Source of the DNA: DASZIT01 sp036268775
GTDB lineage: Bacteria > Actinomycetota > Acidimicrobiia > Acidimicrobiales > RAAP-2
NCBI GenBank assembly: GCA_036268775.1
Contig: DATATM010000012.1
Location: 186,001 to 250,000, forward strand
Length of the DNA stretch: 64,000 nt
Direction: 5' to 3'
Below are positions 53,513 through 63,308 of the stretch, piece by piece. A model generated the notes under the pieces. That model had not been told where the DNA came from and did no database searches. It was given only the letters and a program-made list of their open reading frames with translations. The position numbers and the translations under genes are program-made. The stretch's first letter is position 1. Each line of letters opens with the position of its first letter.

Positions 53513-54598
53513 CTAGGCCTTGTAGGTGAAGGTGTAGGTGTAGGGGGTGTTGTCGGGGGTGTTCAAGAAGACGGCTTTGTTGTTGATGTAGATGCCGACC
53601 ACCACCGCCTTGCTGCCTACGTCGATGGTGATGGCCTGGTTGGCGTTGAAGGATTGCTCGTCGCCCCCCTGCATCACCCCCTGCAGCAGCGGGTTGATCG
53701 ACGCCGGGCTGATGACCTGCACCCAGCACTGGTCGGTGGCGGCCACCTTGAGGGTGAAGTGCTGGTTGTTCACGGTGTACTGACCGAAGGTTGAGCCGTC
53801 GGTGGTGGTGAGGGTGACCGGGTCCACCGCATGGTGCACCGGCGCGGCCACCACCGGCTTGGGTGGCGCCACCAGGGGCGCCCCACCGGGAGCGGTGACC
53901 CGGAGGATGTGGGACTCGACGAACCATTGGGGTTTCTGGCTCTGGATCACGGTGCCGGCTACTGCCGCCAGCACCAGGATCGCCACTACCCAGGTGACCG
54001 CCTTCAAGGGGGTGGCGGCTCGGCGTCGCCGCCGGGCCCGACCGGCGGCCCGCTTGGCGTCTTTGATCTCTCCGGCCGGAATTGCCGGGATCATCCCGGT
54101 GGGCGGCCCGACCGCCACCCCGTAGCCATAGGCCCCGGATCCGCCGGCCGCCGAGGTGGCGAAGCCCGCCACCCGGGGCACCTGGCCGGTCTGGGTGAAG
54201 GCCCGAAGGTGCTCCGGCCCGCTGGTGACGGCGGCGACCACCCCGGTCAACCCCCCGGCGTCCCGGAGCCGCCGCCTCCCGTTGGAGGTGGGGGCGGTCG
54301 ACCAGGCTTCCATCAGCTGGAGGGCCAGGGCGTCGCCGTCCAGGGTCAGGAAGGCGGCATAGCGGCGGAGAGTGGACAGGGCCATGGCCTGGTCGGGCAT
54401 GGAGCGCAGATCCCCGGATTCGAGCCCTTCCAGCTGGGTGATGGGCCGGCCGAGACGATCGTGGACGGTGACCAGGTCGAGGCCGCGCTGCTCCCGGGTT
54501 TCTCGGAGCATTCTCCCGATCTCCGCCGGGGAGGAAGGGAGCGGTTGCTGCTGCTGTTCGCCGCGTCGGCCTGTGGTCCCACCACGTTGCCGGGTCAC
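53513..54598 (-). CDS. RodZ-like HTH - membrane - DUF4115 protein
   Basis: 361 aa. A Gln/Pro N-terminus precedes an HTH_25 domain (about 25-100, IGRMLRETREQRGLDLVTVHDRLGRPI) and a basic linker (RAAGRARRRRRAA). One membrane helix lies near 205-225 (AVTWVVAILVLAAVAGTVI), followed by an extracytoplasmic DUF4115-type domain at the C-terminus. RodZ links the cell-shape machinery to the membrane in rod bacteria. An MreB gene is not in the window. A perfect DnaA box lies 73 bp upstream of its start. Confidence 0.82.
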   Translation of the reverse strand: MTRQRGGTTGRRGEQQQQPLPSSPAEIGRMLRETREQRGLDLVTVHDRLGRPITQLEGLESGDLRSMPDQAMALSTLRRYAAFLTLDGDALALQLMEAWSTAPTSNGRRRLRDAGGLTGVVAAVTSGPEHLRAFTQTGQVPRVAGFATSAAGGSGAYGYGVAVGPPTGMIPAIPAGEIKDAKRAAGRARRRRRAATPLKAVTWVVAILVLAAVAGTVIQSQKPQWFVESHILRVTAPGGAPLVAPPKPVVAAPVHHAVDPVTLTTTDGSTFGQYTVNNQHFTLKVAATDQCWVQVISPASINPLLQGVMQGGDEQSFNANQAITIDVGSKAVVVGIYINNKAVFLNTPDNTPYTYTFTYKA

Positions 54599-54670
54599 TG
54601 GTGTCTCCTGACTCTTCCCTGCGGGTAAGAGTACCTGGCTGGGTTTCTATTCTGCCCTCGCGGCCGGGAT

Positions 54671-54679
54671 TTATCCACA
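54671..54679 (+). promoter_or_regulatory. Isolated perfect DnaA box
   Basis: TTATCCACA, the E. coli-type DnaA consensus, found once on this strand outside the origin area. It is upstream of the RodZ-like gene. A single copy could be chance. Confidence 0.35.
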
Positions 54680-54877
54680 AATTGTCAGGCGCCTTCGGCC
54701 AGAGCTCTGAAGGGGGGAGAACCGCCCCCCGGCGGAACCTTCTCCCGACCCCATCGGCGCGGAGGTCGCGCCGGTCACCTGCAACCCTCGGTCGGGCGCT
54801 GGCCACCGGCCGGCGGACCGCCGTCACCCTCCGGGCTCGTGCCTGGGAGCGCCGGCGGGAGGGCCCCCATTGGGAAT

Positions 54878-54891
54878 GTTGCGTGCGCAAC
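54878..54891. promoter_or_regulatory. Palindromic operator candidate upstream of pirin
   Basis: GTTGCG TG CGCAAC, a 6-bp perfect inverted repeat with a 2-nt centre, 77 bp before the pirin start. The form fits a MarR- or TetR-type operator, but no such regulator is adjacent. Confidence 0.4.
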
Positions 54892-54968
54892 TACTGTTGG
54901 CACTGGGTGACGAGATGCAGTCGCCCGGTTGAGGAACCGGCGGTGCACTGAGCCCGAGGAGGTCGGCG

Positions 54969-55928
54969 ATGCCGGCGGTAACAGTTGAAGACACCCTTTC
55001 CCTTGCCCGGATCCCGGCCCCCGACCCGGTGGCGACCGCCGGTCGGCCGGTGCTGTCGGTGACGACCGCCCCCTCCGCCTTCGAAGGTGACGGCTTCCCG
55101 GTCCGCCGGGCGTTCGCCGGCGTCGAGGGCTTCCGCCTCGACCCCTTCGTCCACATGGACCAGATGGGGGAGGTGGAGTACGGCCCCGGGGAGGCCACCG
55201 GGACGCCCTGGCACCCCCACCGCGGCTTCGAGACGGTGACCTACATGATCGACGGCACCTTCCAGCACCGGGACTCCATCGGCGGGGGCGGGTTGATCAC
55301 CAACGGCGACACCCAGTGGATGACCGCCGGATCGGGGATCCTCCACATCGAGCGGCCACCGGAAGAGTTGGTGGCCACCGGTGGGGTGTTCCACGGCATC
55401 CAGCTGTGGGTGAACCTGCCGAAGGCGGAGAAGATGACCGCCCCCCGCTACCAGGACATCGGGGCCGGCAACGTGGTGCTGCTGTCCAGCCCGGACGGCG
55501 GGGCCCTGGTCCGGCTCATCGCCGGTGACGTCGCCGGCTTTGCCGGGCCCGGCTCGACCCATTCGCCGATCACCATGCTTCACGCCACCGTGAGCCCCGG
55601 CGCCGAGCTGGTACTGCCCTGGCGCCGGGACTTCAACGCCCTGGTCTACGTGCTCTCCGGCCAGGGGAGCGCCGGGGAGGCTCGCCAACCCATCCACTCC
55701 GGACAGCTGGTGGTGTTCGGCGAGGGCGACAACCTGGCGGTGACCGCCGATACCGTCCAGGAGTCGCGCTCACCCGATCTGGAGGTGCTGGTGCTCGGCG
55801 GTCGTCCGATCCGCGAGTCCGTCTATGCCTACGGTCCGTTCGTGATGAACACCAAGGACGAGATCGCCCAGGCGTTCGAGGACTTCCGGGCCGGGCGGCT
55901 GGGGACGGTTCCGGTCGGGGAAGCCTGA
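54969..55928 (+). CDS. Pirin family protein
   Basis: 319-aa bicupin with the N-terminal metal-binding pattern (HPHRGFETVTYMIDGTFQHRDSIG) and the ...ITNGDTQWMTAGSGILHIE motif. Pirins bind iron and may act as redox sensors or quercetinases. ATG 54969 follows AGGAGG. A palindrome upstream may control it. Confidence 0.92.
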   Translation: MPAVTVEDTLSLARIPAPDPVATAGRPVLSVTTAPSAFEGDGFPVRRAFAGVEGFRLDPFVHMDQMGEVEYGPGEATGTPWHPHRGFETVTYMIDGTFQHRDSIGGGGLITNGDTQWMTAGSGILHIERPPEELVATGGVFHGIQLWVNLPKAEKMTAPRYQDIGAGNVVLLSSPDGGALVRLIAGDVAGFAGPGSTHSPITMLHATVSPGAELVLPWRRDFNALVYVLSGQGSAGEARQPIHSGQLVVFGEGDNLAVTADTVQESRSPDLEVLVLGGRPIRESVYAYGPFVMNTKDEIAQAFEDFRAGRLGTVPVGEA

Positions 55929-55965
55929 CCCGGTCGGGGTTGGGCATCCTGCCACCGGGGTGAGA

Positions 55966-57795
55966 TCAGGGGCCCTCGCCGCCACTGGCGGTGCAGGAGC
56001 GCGGGTCCCAGGGCTGGAGGGGAGTCACCGCCGGCGACGGTGCCTGGAAGTCGGAGTTGGCGGTCGTGGTGGTGGTGGTCGATGCCGAGGTGGTGGAAGT
56101 GGCCCCGGTCCCGACGGTGGTGGAGGCGCCGGTGGCGCCGGCCACCGGCGGGTTGACGGTGAACTGGGTGCCGGTGACCACCGTCACCTCCGCCCCGGCA
56201 CTCACCTGGGTCGGGTCGAGGGCCATGATCACCGCGCCGGTCATCGACGACGCCACCAGCTGGGCGGCGGCCTCGGCGGTCGGGGTCATCTGGGAGTAGT
56301 AGACGACCGTCTCGGCCTGGGGGCCGACCGGGGTCACATCGCCGACCCCGGTCATGTTGAACCCGAGGGCGCCGAGGGCAGCGGAGGTGGTGGTGGCCTG
56401 GTCGTAGGCCCCGGAACCGTTCATCACCGAGACGCTCACGGTGCCGGGGGCGGGGAGCTTGCCGCCGTGCATGCTGTCAGTGGTGGCGTCGATCCCGAGG
56501 AACTGCCGGATCACCTGCTGGTCCTGGGCGGCCGACGGGAACTCGATGGAGCCGTAGGAACCGCCCTTGTAGCTGTAGGAGCCGATCTGGTCGACCGCCA
56601 CCGGCAGGGTGTACTGGGGGGCGGAGGCGGCGTTGACTCCGTGGAAATCGAGGACCAGGTTGATCATGTCGCTGATGGAGAACTTGGAGTCGACCGACAG
56701 CTGGGAGGCGACCCCGTTCACCAGCTGGGTGTCGGTGATGGGGTTGGAGAGGCCGTTCTTCGACACCGCGGTGGCCAGCACCCGGAGGAACTCGTGGTCG
56801 CGGCGGATCCGGGCCAGATCGCTGGAGTTCTCGAACGGCCAGTAGTTCGGATTACTGGTGGTGACCCCCGGGCCCTGGTACTGGAGGTGCCGGGCCCGCA
56901 CCACCTGGAGGGCGTGGAGCCCGTCGAGGGCGACGCAACCGGTGGTCAGTTGGTTGAGGCCGGAGTAGGCGTCGAACACCGGCATCGGGAAGTACATCTT
57001 CACCCCGCCCAGCGCGTTCACCACGTTGGCGAAGGTGTCGAAGTTGAGCACCACGTAGTGCTGGATGGGGATCCCAAAGTCCTGGTTGATGGCGGCCACC
57101 AGCTGGCTGGGCCCCTGGTAGAGGGCGGCGTCGATCTTGTTGGCGCCGGTGGTCCGGGCGTTCGGGACGAACAGGTCGCGGGGGATGGAGAGGATGGAGA
57201 CGGTGTGCTTGTTGGGGTCGAGGTGGAGGATCATCACCACGTCGCTGTTGACCCCGTTCACTCCCTGGGAGCAGAGGCCGTAGGCGGGGTTCTGGACGGT
57301 GAGGGCACAGCGGTCGGTGGACCCGACCATCAGGATGTTCTGGGTGCCGGCGTCGGCCCCGGTGGTGGGAGCGTCGATCAGCCCCTTCACGTCCAGGCGG
57401 TGGAGCTCGTGGTCGAGGTAGTAGCCGTAGCCGACCGCCGATCCGGCGCCGGCCACCACCAGGATGAGCAGGGCCAACAGCACCCGCTTGGTCTTCTTGT
57501 AGCGCTTCGGGGGTTTGGCCGCCCGGTGGGAGTGACGCTTGCGGCCGTTCTTGATCTCCTCACCCAGCTTCTTCAGGCCGGTCTCGTCGAAGGTGCCGGG
57601 GCTCTTGATCTTGCCGCCGACGGCCTTGGAAGCGTCGGGTGGCGTCTCGGGGTCGGGCCCGGGAGATTTCCCGGACGCCGAATTACCCTCGATCATCGAG
57701 CCGAGGGCGCGCAGTCCCTCCTCGTTGGGAATGCTTCCGCGCCCTGGTTGACGGGTGGGGTCGGTAGCGGGCCCCTCAGGACCGCTGCTGGCCAT
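55966..57795 (-). CDS. LytR-CpsA-Psr family protein with LytR_C domain
   Basis: 609 aa. A Pro/Gly/Lys-rich cytoplasmic tail of ~110 residues is followed by one membrane helix (VLLALLILVVAGAGSAVGYGYY). The LCP catalytic domain has SILSIPRDLFV and ARHLQYQG, and a LytR_C domain lies near 480-560. A Thr/Ser-rich end follows. LCP enzymes attach wall glycopolymers to peptidoglycan outside the membrane. ATG 57795 is chosen because the longer open frame upstream is not conserved. Confidence 0.9.
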   Translation of the reverse strand: MASSGPEGPATDPTRQPGRGSIPNEEGLRALGSMIEGNSASGKSPGPDPETPPDASKAVGGKIKSPGTFDETGLKKLGEEIKNGRKRHSHRAAKPPKRYKKTKRVLLALLILVVAGAGSAVGYGYYLDHELHRLDVKGLIDAPTTGADAGTQNILMVGSTDRCALTVQNPAYGLCSQGVNGVNSDVVMILHLDPNKHTVSILSIPRDLFVPNARTTGANKIDAALYQGPSQLVAAINQDFGIPIQHYVVLNFDTFANVVNALGGVKMYFPMPVFDAYSGLNQLTTGCVALDGLHALQVVRARHLQYQGPGVTTSNPNYWPFENSSDLARIRRDHEFLRVLATAVSKNGLSNPITDTQLVNGVASQLSVDSKFSISDMINLVLDFHGVNAASAPQYTLPVAVDQIGSYSYKGGSYGSIEFPSAAQDQQVIRQFLGIDATTDSMHGGKLPAPGTVSVSVMNGSGAYDQATTTSAALGALGFNMTGVGDVTPVGPQAETVVYYSQMTPTAEAAAQLVASSMTGAVIMALDPTQVSAGAEVTVVTGTQFTVNPPVAGATGASTTVGTGATSTTSASTTTTTTANSDFQAPSPAVTPLQPWDPRSCTASGGEGP

Positions 57796-57866
57796 GGGCG
57801 TAGACGGTAGCAAGAGAGTCGCGGTCTTCGGTAGCACGGCGACCCTCGCCAACCCTTGGATTTTCC

Positions 57867-58937
57867 TTAGAGGCTCCCGGGAGCCAGCGCGCCGGTGGCG
57901 GCCAGGGCGGCCATGACGGTGAGCGGGACCAGCAGGATCCCGACCGCGCTGTAGGTCCGGACTGACGGGCTGGCCCCTTCCCGCTTGGCCACCTGGAGCC
58001 AGAAGACCGCCGACAGGGAACCGGTCACCACCAGGTTGGGCCCCAGATCCAGCCCGATGAGCAACGCCCGGGGATGCAGTGGCGACTGCGACGACAACAG
58101 CACTGCGGCGGGCAGGTTGTTGACCAGGCCGGCGGCAGCCACCGCGATCCAGGCGGTGGCGATGGAGGTGGCCGATCCCATCAGCCGGCCGGGTGCCCCC
58201 CAGACCCGGGACAGCCAACCGAGGGCGACGGCCACCACGAACAGCCCGGTCAGCAGGGCCGGATTGGCCGACCGGGCGGCGACCGACAGCGGCAGCCGGC
58301 CGGTGAACCGTTGCACCGCGACGACCACCACCCCGAGCACCAGGACCGGCACCGCCGGGTTGGGGAGGGCCAGCACCAGCCCGGTGGCCCCGGCCACCCC
58401 GACCATCCCCGCCCCGACGCGGGGTACCACCGGCTCGATGGGCTCCCGAGGGCGGCGGGTGAGATCCGGCCGGCGCCAGACCGTCAGCACCACCAGGGTG
58501 ACCACCACCGCCGCCGCCCAGGCCGGGGCCATCCGGGCGGCGAAGGCACCGCCGCTCACCCCGTGACCGTGGAGGACCAACAGGTTGGTGAGGTTGGAGC
58601 CGGGGAGCAGCAGGGAGGCGGAGTTGGACATGAACACCGCGCCGTAAAGGAAGGCGGTCTCCCCCAGGTGACGGCGGCGGGCGGCGTGCAAAAGGATGGG
58701 GGTGAGGAACACCACCGAGGTGTCGAGGTTGAGGATCACCGTCACCACGATCACCAGCGCCATCAAAGAGGAGAACAGCACCCGACCCCCGCCCGGAAGC
58801 CGGGCGGCCAGGGTGCCGGCCGCCTCGAACAGCCGGTCGGAGGCGGCCACCACCCCGACCAGCAACAGCCCGGCGATGAGCACGAACGGCGGCCAGGTCT
58901 GCGCCAGGGCATGGGAGAGGGCGGTCGGCACCGTCAA
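57867..58937 (-). CDS. ArsB/NhaD-type anion or ion permease
   Basis: 356 aa with about ten hydrophobic helices and the family motifs LDTSVVFLTPI, SNSASLLLPGSNLTNLL, NNLPAAVLLSS and GPNLVVTGSL of the ArsB/NhaD (IT) superfamily. The cargo (arsenite, sodium or other) cannot be told. The first codon is TTG at 58937 or GTG six bases on. No ars repressor or reductase is nearby. Confidence 0.8.
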   Translation of the reverse strand: MTVPTALSHALAQTWPPFVLIAGLLLVGVVAASDRLFEAAGTLAARLPGGGRVLFSSLMALVIVVTVILNLDTSVVFLTPILLHAARRRHLGETAFLYGAVFMSNSASLLLPGSNLTNLLVLHGHGVSGGAFAARMAPAWAAAVVVTLVVLTVWRRPDLTRRPREPIEPVVPRVGAGMVGVAGATGLVLALPNPAVPVLVLGVVVVAVQRFTGRLPLSVAARSANPALLTGLFVVAVALGWLSRVWGAPGRLMGSATSIATAWIAVAAAGLVNNLPAAVLLSSQSPLHPRALLIGLDLGPNLVVTGSLSAVFWLQVAKREGASPSVRTYSAVGILLVPLTVMAALAATGALAPGSL

Positions 58938-58992
58938 GAACGATAAGGGCCGGACGCCGCGGTCAAAAAGGTGCCGGGTGGCGGGCGGCCGA

Positions 58993-60693
58993 TCAGCTGG
59001 TGGCCTGGTGGGCCAGCGTCGGCTCCGGCGCCGCCCCTGTCCCCGCCGATGCCGCCTCCGACGAGGGGGTGCTCGGGCCCGCGATCCGGCCCCCGTTGGT
59101 GGCGGCCGCCGTCACCGGGAGGGCCGTCACCCGCAAGTCGTCGGGCCGCATCCACAGCGTGTCGAGCCAGTAGCGCACCGTCCAGGTCGGCCAGTTGTTG
59201 GTGACCCGGCCCGACGCCGTCTTGTACCAGCTCCGGCAGGAGTTGACCCAGGTGGTCCCCTTCATCAGCCGTTGGACCCGGGCGTCCTCCCGGTCGTAGG
59301 CGTCGGCGGTGACTTCGATGGTGCTGGCGACGCCGGCGTTGCGAGCCTCGGTCTGGGCGGCCAGCCCCTGGAGCACCACGTTGAGCTGTCGCTCCACCAT
59401 GAAGAGGATGGAGTTGTGCCCGAGGTTGGTGTTCGGCCCGTAGAGCAGGAAGCAGTTGGGGAATCCGGCCACGGTGATCCCGAGGTAGGCCCGGACCCCG
59501 TCGGCCCAGACCGACGCCAGGGTGCGGCCACCCCGGCCGAAGATCGGAATGGTGGACAGGAAGTCGGTGGTGTGGAAGCCGGTGCCGAAGATCAACACGT
59601 CGGCCGGGCGCCGGGTCCCGTCGGCGGTCACCACCGCGTCGGCCTCCAGGTGGTCGATGGGCTCGTTGACCACCTCGACCGTCGGGCGGAGGATCGCCGG
59701 GTACCAGTCGTTGGAGATGAGCAACCGCTTGCAGCCGACCGAGTAGTCGGGGACCACCGAGGCCTCCGGCATCCGCTCGGAGACCACCCCTTCCCGGATT
59801 CCCTTGGTGATCAGCTGGCGAAGGAACCGGCCGGCCCAGCTGTCCTTCCGGAAGGCCAGCCACTTGGTCTCCAGCGACCAGTAGATCCGCCAGCGGTAGG
59901 CCAACTCGTAGGCCCGCACGTGATCGAGCAGCCACCGCTGGACCGGTCCGTAGAGCTTGTCCGGCTTCGGCACCACGTAGTTCGGGCTCCGCTGGAAGAT
60001 GGTGAGTTGCTTGGCCACCGCCGCCACCGGCGGGACGAACTGGATGGCGCTGGCCCCGCTCCCGACCACCGCCACCCGCTTCCCGGTGAGGTCGACCTGG
60101 TGGTCCCACCGGGCGGAGTGCCAGCTGGGCCCGGCGAAGGTCTCCAGCCCGGGGAAGTCGGGGATGGAGGGGCGGTTGAGCTGCCCGCAGGCGAAGATGA
60201 CTCCGTCGGCCTCGAGGACCTCGGACCCGCCGTCGGCGGAGGTGACCGACACCCGCCAGCGACCGGAGCCCTCGTCGAAGACGGCATCGTCGACCGTGGT
60301 GCGGAGGCGGAGGTGGGAGGCCAGCCCGTGGCGTTCCACGCACTGTTCGGCGTAGTCGAGGATCTCGGGCTGCTCGGCGAACCGACGGGACCAGTCAGTC
60401 TTGGAGGCGAAGGAGAAGGAATAGAGGTGGGAGGGGACATCGCAGCCGCTGCCTGGATAGGTGTTGTCCCGCCAGGTCCCCCCCACCCCATCGGACTGCT
60501 CGACGATGGTGAAGTCGGTCACCCCGGCCCGCTGCAACTGGATGCCGGTGCCGAGCCCGGACATCCCGCCTCCCACCACGATCACCGAGGGCACCGGGTT
60601 GCCGGCCAGCTCGGCGGCGCGCACCGCTCGCTGCATCCGCCTCAGGCCGATGTTCAGAGCCACGAAACCCCCCAGGTCATTCGGCCGATCCAT
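58993..60693 (-). CDS. Flavin-containing (Baeyer-Villiger-type) monooxygenase
   Basis: 566 aa with the FAD motif VVGGGMSGLGTGI and the fingerprint FAGPSWHSARWD (FxGxxxHxxxWD), followed by the second Rossmann motif VAVVGSGASAIQF. It is a class B flavoprotein oxygenase. It oxidises ketones or related compounds with NADPH and O2; the substrate is unknown. Confidence 0.9.
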   Translation of the reverse strand: MDRPNDLGGFVALNIGLRRMQRAVRAAELAGNPVPSVIVVGGGMSGLGTGIQLQRAGVTDFTIVEQSDGVGGTWRDNTYPGSGCDVPSHLYSFSFASKTDWSRRFAEQPEILDYAEQCVERHGLASHLRLRTTVDDAVFDEGSGRWRVSVTSADGGSEVLEADGVIFACGQLNRPSIPDFPGLETFAGPSWHSARWDHQVDLTGKRVAVVGSGASAIQFVPPVAAVAKQLTIFQRSPNYVVPKPDKLYGPVQRWLLDHVRAYELAYRWRIYWSLETKWLAFRKDSWAGRFLRQLITKGIREGVVSERMPEASVVPDYSVGCKRLLISNDWYPAILRPTVEVVNEPIDHLEADAVVTADGTRRPADVLIFGTGFHTTDFLSTIPIFGRGGRTLASVWADGVRAYLGITVAGFPNCFLLYGPNTNLGHNSILFMVERQLNVVLQGLAAQTEARNAGVASTIEVTADAYDREDARVQRLMKGTTWVNSCRSWYKTASGRVTNNWPTWTVRYWLDTLWMRPDDLRVTALPVTAAATNGGRIAGPSTPSSEAASAGTGAAPEPTLAHQATS

Positions 60694-60787
60694 CTGGAAA
60701 TGGACCGTGATCCCAGGTTATGGGTTCGACCGGCCCGGCCCCAAATCTCTGGAGCCTGGAGGCCGACGTTCGGGTGGCGGCGCCGGG

Positions 60788-61906
60788 TCAGAGGTGGGCA
60801 TCGAGGGGCGTCCACCCCAGCCCGTGGGCGGCCGCCACCGGCGGGTAGACGATGTCCCCTCCGACCACGTTGACCCCGGCGGCCAGGGCGGGGTCGGCGC
60901 CGACGGCCTCCTTCCAGCCGAGATCGGCGATGGCCAGGGCATAGGGCAGGGTGGCGTTGACCAGCGCGTGGGTCGAGGAGTGGGGCACCGCCCCGGGCAT
61001 GTTGGACACGCAGTAAAAGAGCGAGCCGTGGACCTTGAAGGTCGGGTCCGAGTGGGTGGTCGGCCGGCTCGACTCGAAACAGCCTCCCTGGTCCACCGAG
61101 ATGTCGACCAGCACCGAACCGGCCCGCATCCGGGCCACCAGCGCGTCGGACACCAGCACCGGGGCCCTGGCCCCCACCACCAGCACTGCACCGATCACGA
61201 TGTCGGCGTCGACGCAGGTCTCGTCGACGGCGTGGGCGCTGGACGCCACCGTCTCCAGCCCGCCCCGGAAATGGTGGTCGACCTGACGGAGGCGCTCGAG
61301 GTTCCGGTCGAGGACGTAGACGTCGGAGTGCATCCCGACCGCCATGGTGGCGGCCGCCATCCCCGCCACCCCGGCCCCGAGGATCACCACCTTGGCCGAC
61401 CGCACGCCGGGAATCCCACAGACCAGCACCCCCCGACCGCCGGCCGGGCTCATCAGATGGTGGGCACCCATCAGCGGGGCCATCCGTCCGGCCACCTCGC
61501 TCATGGGGGTGAGGAGGGGGAGGGAGCCGTCGCCGAGCTGGACCGTCTCGTAGGCGATGGCGGTGGTGCCGGCCGCCATCAGCGCTTCGGTGCACGATCT
61601 TGAGGCGGCGAGATGGAGGTAGGTGAAGAGCACCTGGTTCGCCTTCAGACCGAGGTGCGGGTACTCCTCGGGAACCGGCTCTTTCACCTTCAACACCATG
61701 TCGGCGGAAGACCAGATGTCCTTGGCGTCGGCCACCATCGAGCCGCCGGTGGCCACGAACTCCTCGTCATGGATGGACGAGCCGATGCCGGCCCCGGCCT
61801 GGATGAGGACGGTGTGGCCGGCCGTCACCAATTCCCGGACCCCCGCCGGCGAGATCGCCACCCGGAACTCCCCGTCCTTCACCTCCGTGGGCACGCCGAT
61901 GATCAT
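60788..61906 (-). CDS. ald: Alanine dehydrogenase
   Basis: 372 aa with the N-terminal MIIGVPTEVKDGEFRVAISP, NAD motif VVILGAGVAGMAAA and Lys/His residues at LKVKEP and YLHLA. It converts L-alanine to pyruvate with NAD. ATG 61906 follows CTGGAGG; the open frame upstream is not conserved. It is divergent from a lipoprotein gene. Confidence 0.95.
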   Translation of the reverse strand: MIIGVPTEVKDGEFRVAISPAGVRELVTAGHTVLIQAGAGIGSSIHDEEFVATGGSMVADAKDIWSSADMVLKVKEPVPEEYPHLGLKANQVLFTYLHLAASRSCTEALMAAGTTAIAYETVQLGDGSLPLLTPMSEVAGRMAPLMGAHHLMSPAGGRGVLVCGIPGVRSAKVVILGAGVAGMAAATMAVGMHSDVYVLDRNLERLRQVDHHFRGGLETVASSAHAVDETCVDADIVIGAVLVVGARAPVLVSDALVARMRAGSVLVDISVDQGGCFESSRPTTHSDPTFKVHGSLFYCVSNMPGAVPHSSTHALVNATLPYALAIADLGWKEAVGADPALAAGVNVVGGDIVYPPVAAAHGLGWTPLDAHL

Positions 61907-62046
61907 GAGCACCTCCAGGTTCATTCTCGCATTCGCCGAGGTGGGAGCGGAGAGACGGGAATGCACCCCGGCGGCGTGCCCGGGGCTGAACATTTCGACC
62001 CCCCTGCCCGTATCCCCTTGTACGCGACTCAGAAAGGGTCTGACCG

Positions 62047-62631
62047 ATGGCTTTCATTTCATTTCCCCGTTTGCACCAATTGTCGGGTGCCCACAAGCTG
62101 ATTGCCGTGGGCGCCTTTGCCGCGGTGGTGGCGGCGGCCGGTTGCACCTCGGGGTCGGCGGCGCCGTCTTCGACCTCCGCGGCGGCGGCCTCGGGGGCCT
62201 CGAGCGGGAGCCCGGCGACCGTCACGGCCGCCACCAAGGGCTCATTGGGGTCGGTGCTCGCCAATGCGCAGGGTATGACCCTGTACCGCTACACCCCTGA
62301 TGCCCCCGGGGTCTCCAACTGCACCGGTGGATGTGCCACCGCCTGGCCCCCGCTGGAGTTGGCGCCGGGAGTCACCACCCCGGTGGCCGGCAAGGGCGTG
62401 GACGGACTGGGGACCGTCAAGCGGGCTGACGGATCGCTTCAGGTGACCTACGACAAGATGCCCCTCTACACCTTCACCGGTGATTCGAGAGCCACCGACG
62501 CCAAGGGCCAGGGGCTCGACGGCACCTGGTTCGTGATCAAGTCGGGCGCCAGTGGCGCCAGCGGCGGAGCCACCGCCACCACCAAGGCGCCGACCACCGC
62601 GGCTCCCTCCGGCGGGGGTTATGGCTATTAG
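62047..62631 (+). CDS. Lipoprotein with secreted repeat of unknown function (PF03640)
   Basis: 194 aa with lipobox AAGC (Cys33), then a secreted-repeat domain (LGSVLANAQGMTLYRYTPDAPG, CTGGCATAWPPL, QVTYDKMPLYTFTGD). These lipoproteins often sit beside ECF sigma/anti-sigma pairs, as here. A role in redox or surface function is likely but unproven. Confidence 0.88.
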   Translation: MAFISFPRLHQLSGAHKLIAVGAFAAVVAAAGCTSGSAAPSSTSAAAASGASSGSPATVTAATKGSLGSVLANAQGMTLYRYTPDAPGVSNCTGGCATAWPPLELAPGVTTPVAGKGVDGLGTVKRADGSLQVTYDKMPLYTFTGDSRATDAKGQGLDGTWFVIKSGASGASGGATATTKAPTTAAPSGGGYGY

Positions 62632-62807
62632 CCCGAACGCGGTGGTGGTCGGTCTTATTCGGGGCGGCCCACCTGGTGGGGCGCGAGATCGGCCAGCCCC
62701 CGGTGCATGACGCCTGCATCACTGACGATCTCCGCCCGGGTGTCCGGTTGGCGCCGTCTCCGGATACCGTGTTTTCCGAGGGGCCCCGCCGGTCGGGGCC
62801 GACAGCC

Positions 62808-63308
62808 GTGACAACTGATGAAATTGGACTGCGCGCCGCTTTCGTCGCCCACAGCGGTGAGCTGGTGGCCTTCGCCCGCCGGTCGTTGGGGGATGCGCAG
62901 CTGGCCGAAGAGGCCGCCCAGGAGACCTTCGTACGCGCCTGGCGGCACCGGGACCGGTTCGATCCGTCGCTGGGGTCCATGCGCACCTGGCTGTTTGCCA
63001 TCGAGCGCCGCCTGGTCATCGACCTGGCCCGGTCCCGGGCCATCCGGAGAACCGAGGTGCTGCCCGCCGACACCGAAGAGCCCGACGACGGCATCGCCCG
63101 GGCCATGCAGGCCTGGCAGGTGGAAGAGGCGATCCGCCGGCTCCGTGACGAGCACCGTCATGTCCTGGTGGAGATCTACTACCGGGGCCGGCCGAGTCGA
63201 AGCGTGGCCGAGGAGCTCGGCATCCCCGACGGCACTGTCCGCAGCCGGCTCTTCTATGCGCTGAAGGCGCTCAAGCTGGTTCTCCAAGAGATGGGATGGG
63301 AAGAATGA
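62808..63308 (+). CDS. ECF RNA polymerase sigma factor
   Basis: 166 aa from GTG 62808. Sigma-2 (AEEAAQETFVRAWRHRDRFDP) and sigma-4 (RSVAEELGIPDGTVRSRLFYALKALK) regions are clear. It directs RNA polymerase to a stress or envelope regulon and is controlled by the next gene. The start codon follows a weak site; the frame is open to 62676 but not conserved there. Confidence 0.88.
   Translation: MTTDEIGLRAAFVAHSGELVAFARRSLGDAQLAEEAAQETFVRAWRHRDRFDPSLGSMRTWLFAIERRLVIDLARSRAIRRTEVLPADTEEPDDGIARAMQAWQVEEAIRRLRDEHRHVLVEIYYRGRPSRSVAEELGIPDGTVRSRLFYALKALKLVLQEMGWEE

Larger units (their letters stand above)
54599..54968. other. Divergent region between the RodZ-like and pirin genes
   Basis: This 370-bp gap has a perfect DnaA box at 54671-54679 and a 14-bp palindrome at 54878-54891. 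A 116-codon frame across it (54601-54951) has no family match or good start and is unlikely to be coding. Confidence 0.55.

Noticed and set aside
54601..54951. 116-aa frame between the RodZ-like and pirin genes
   Set aside because: Arg/Pro-rich low-complexity product, no family match; it spans the DnaA box and palindrome.
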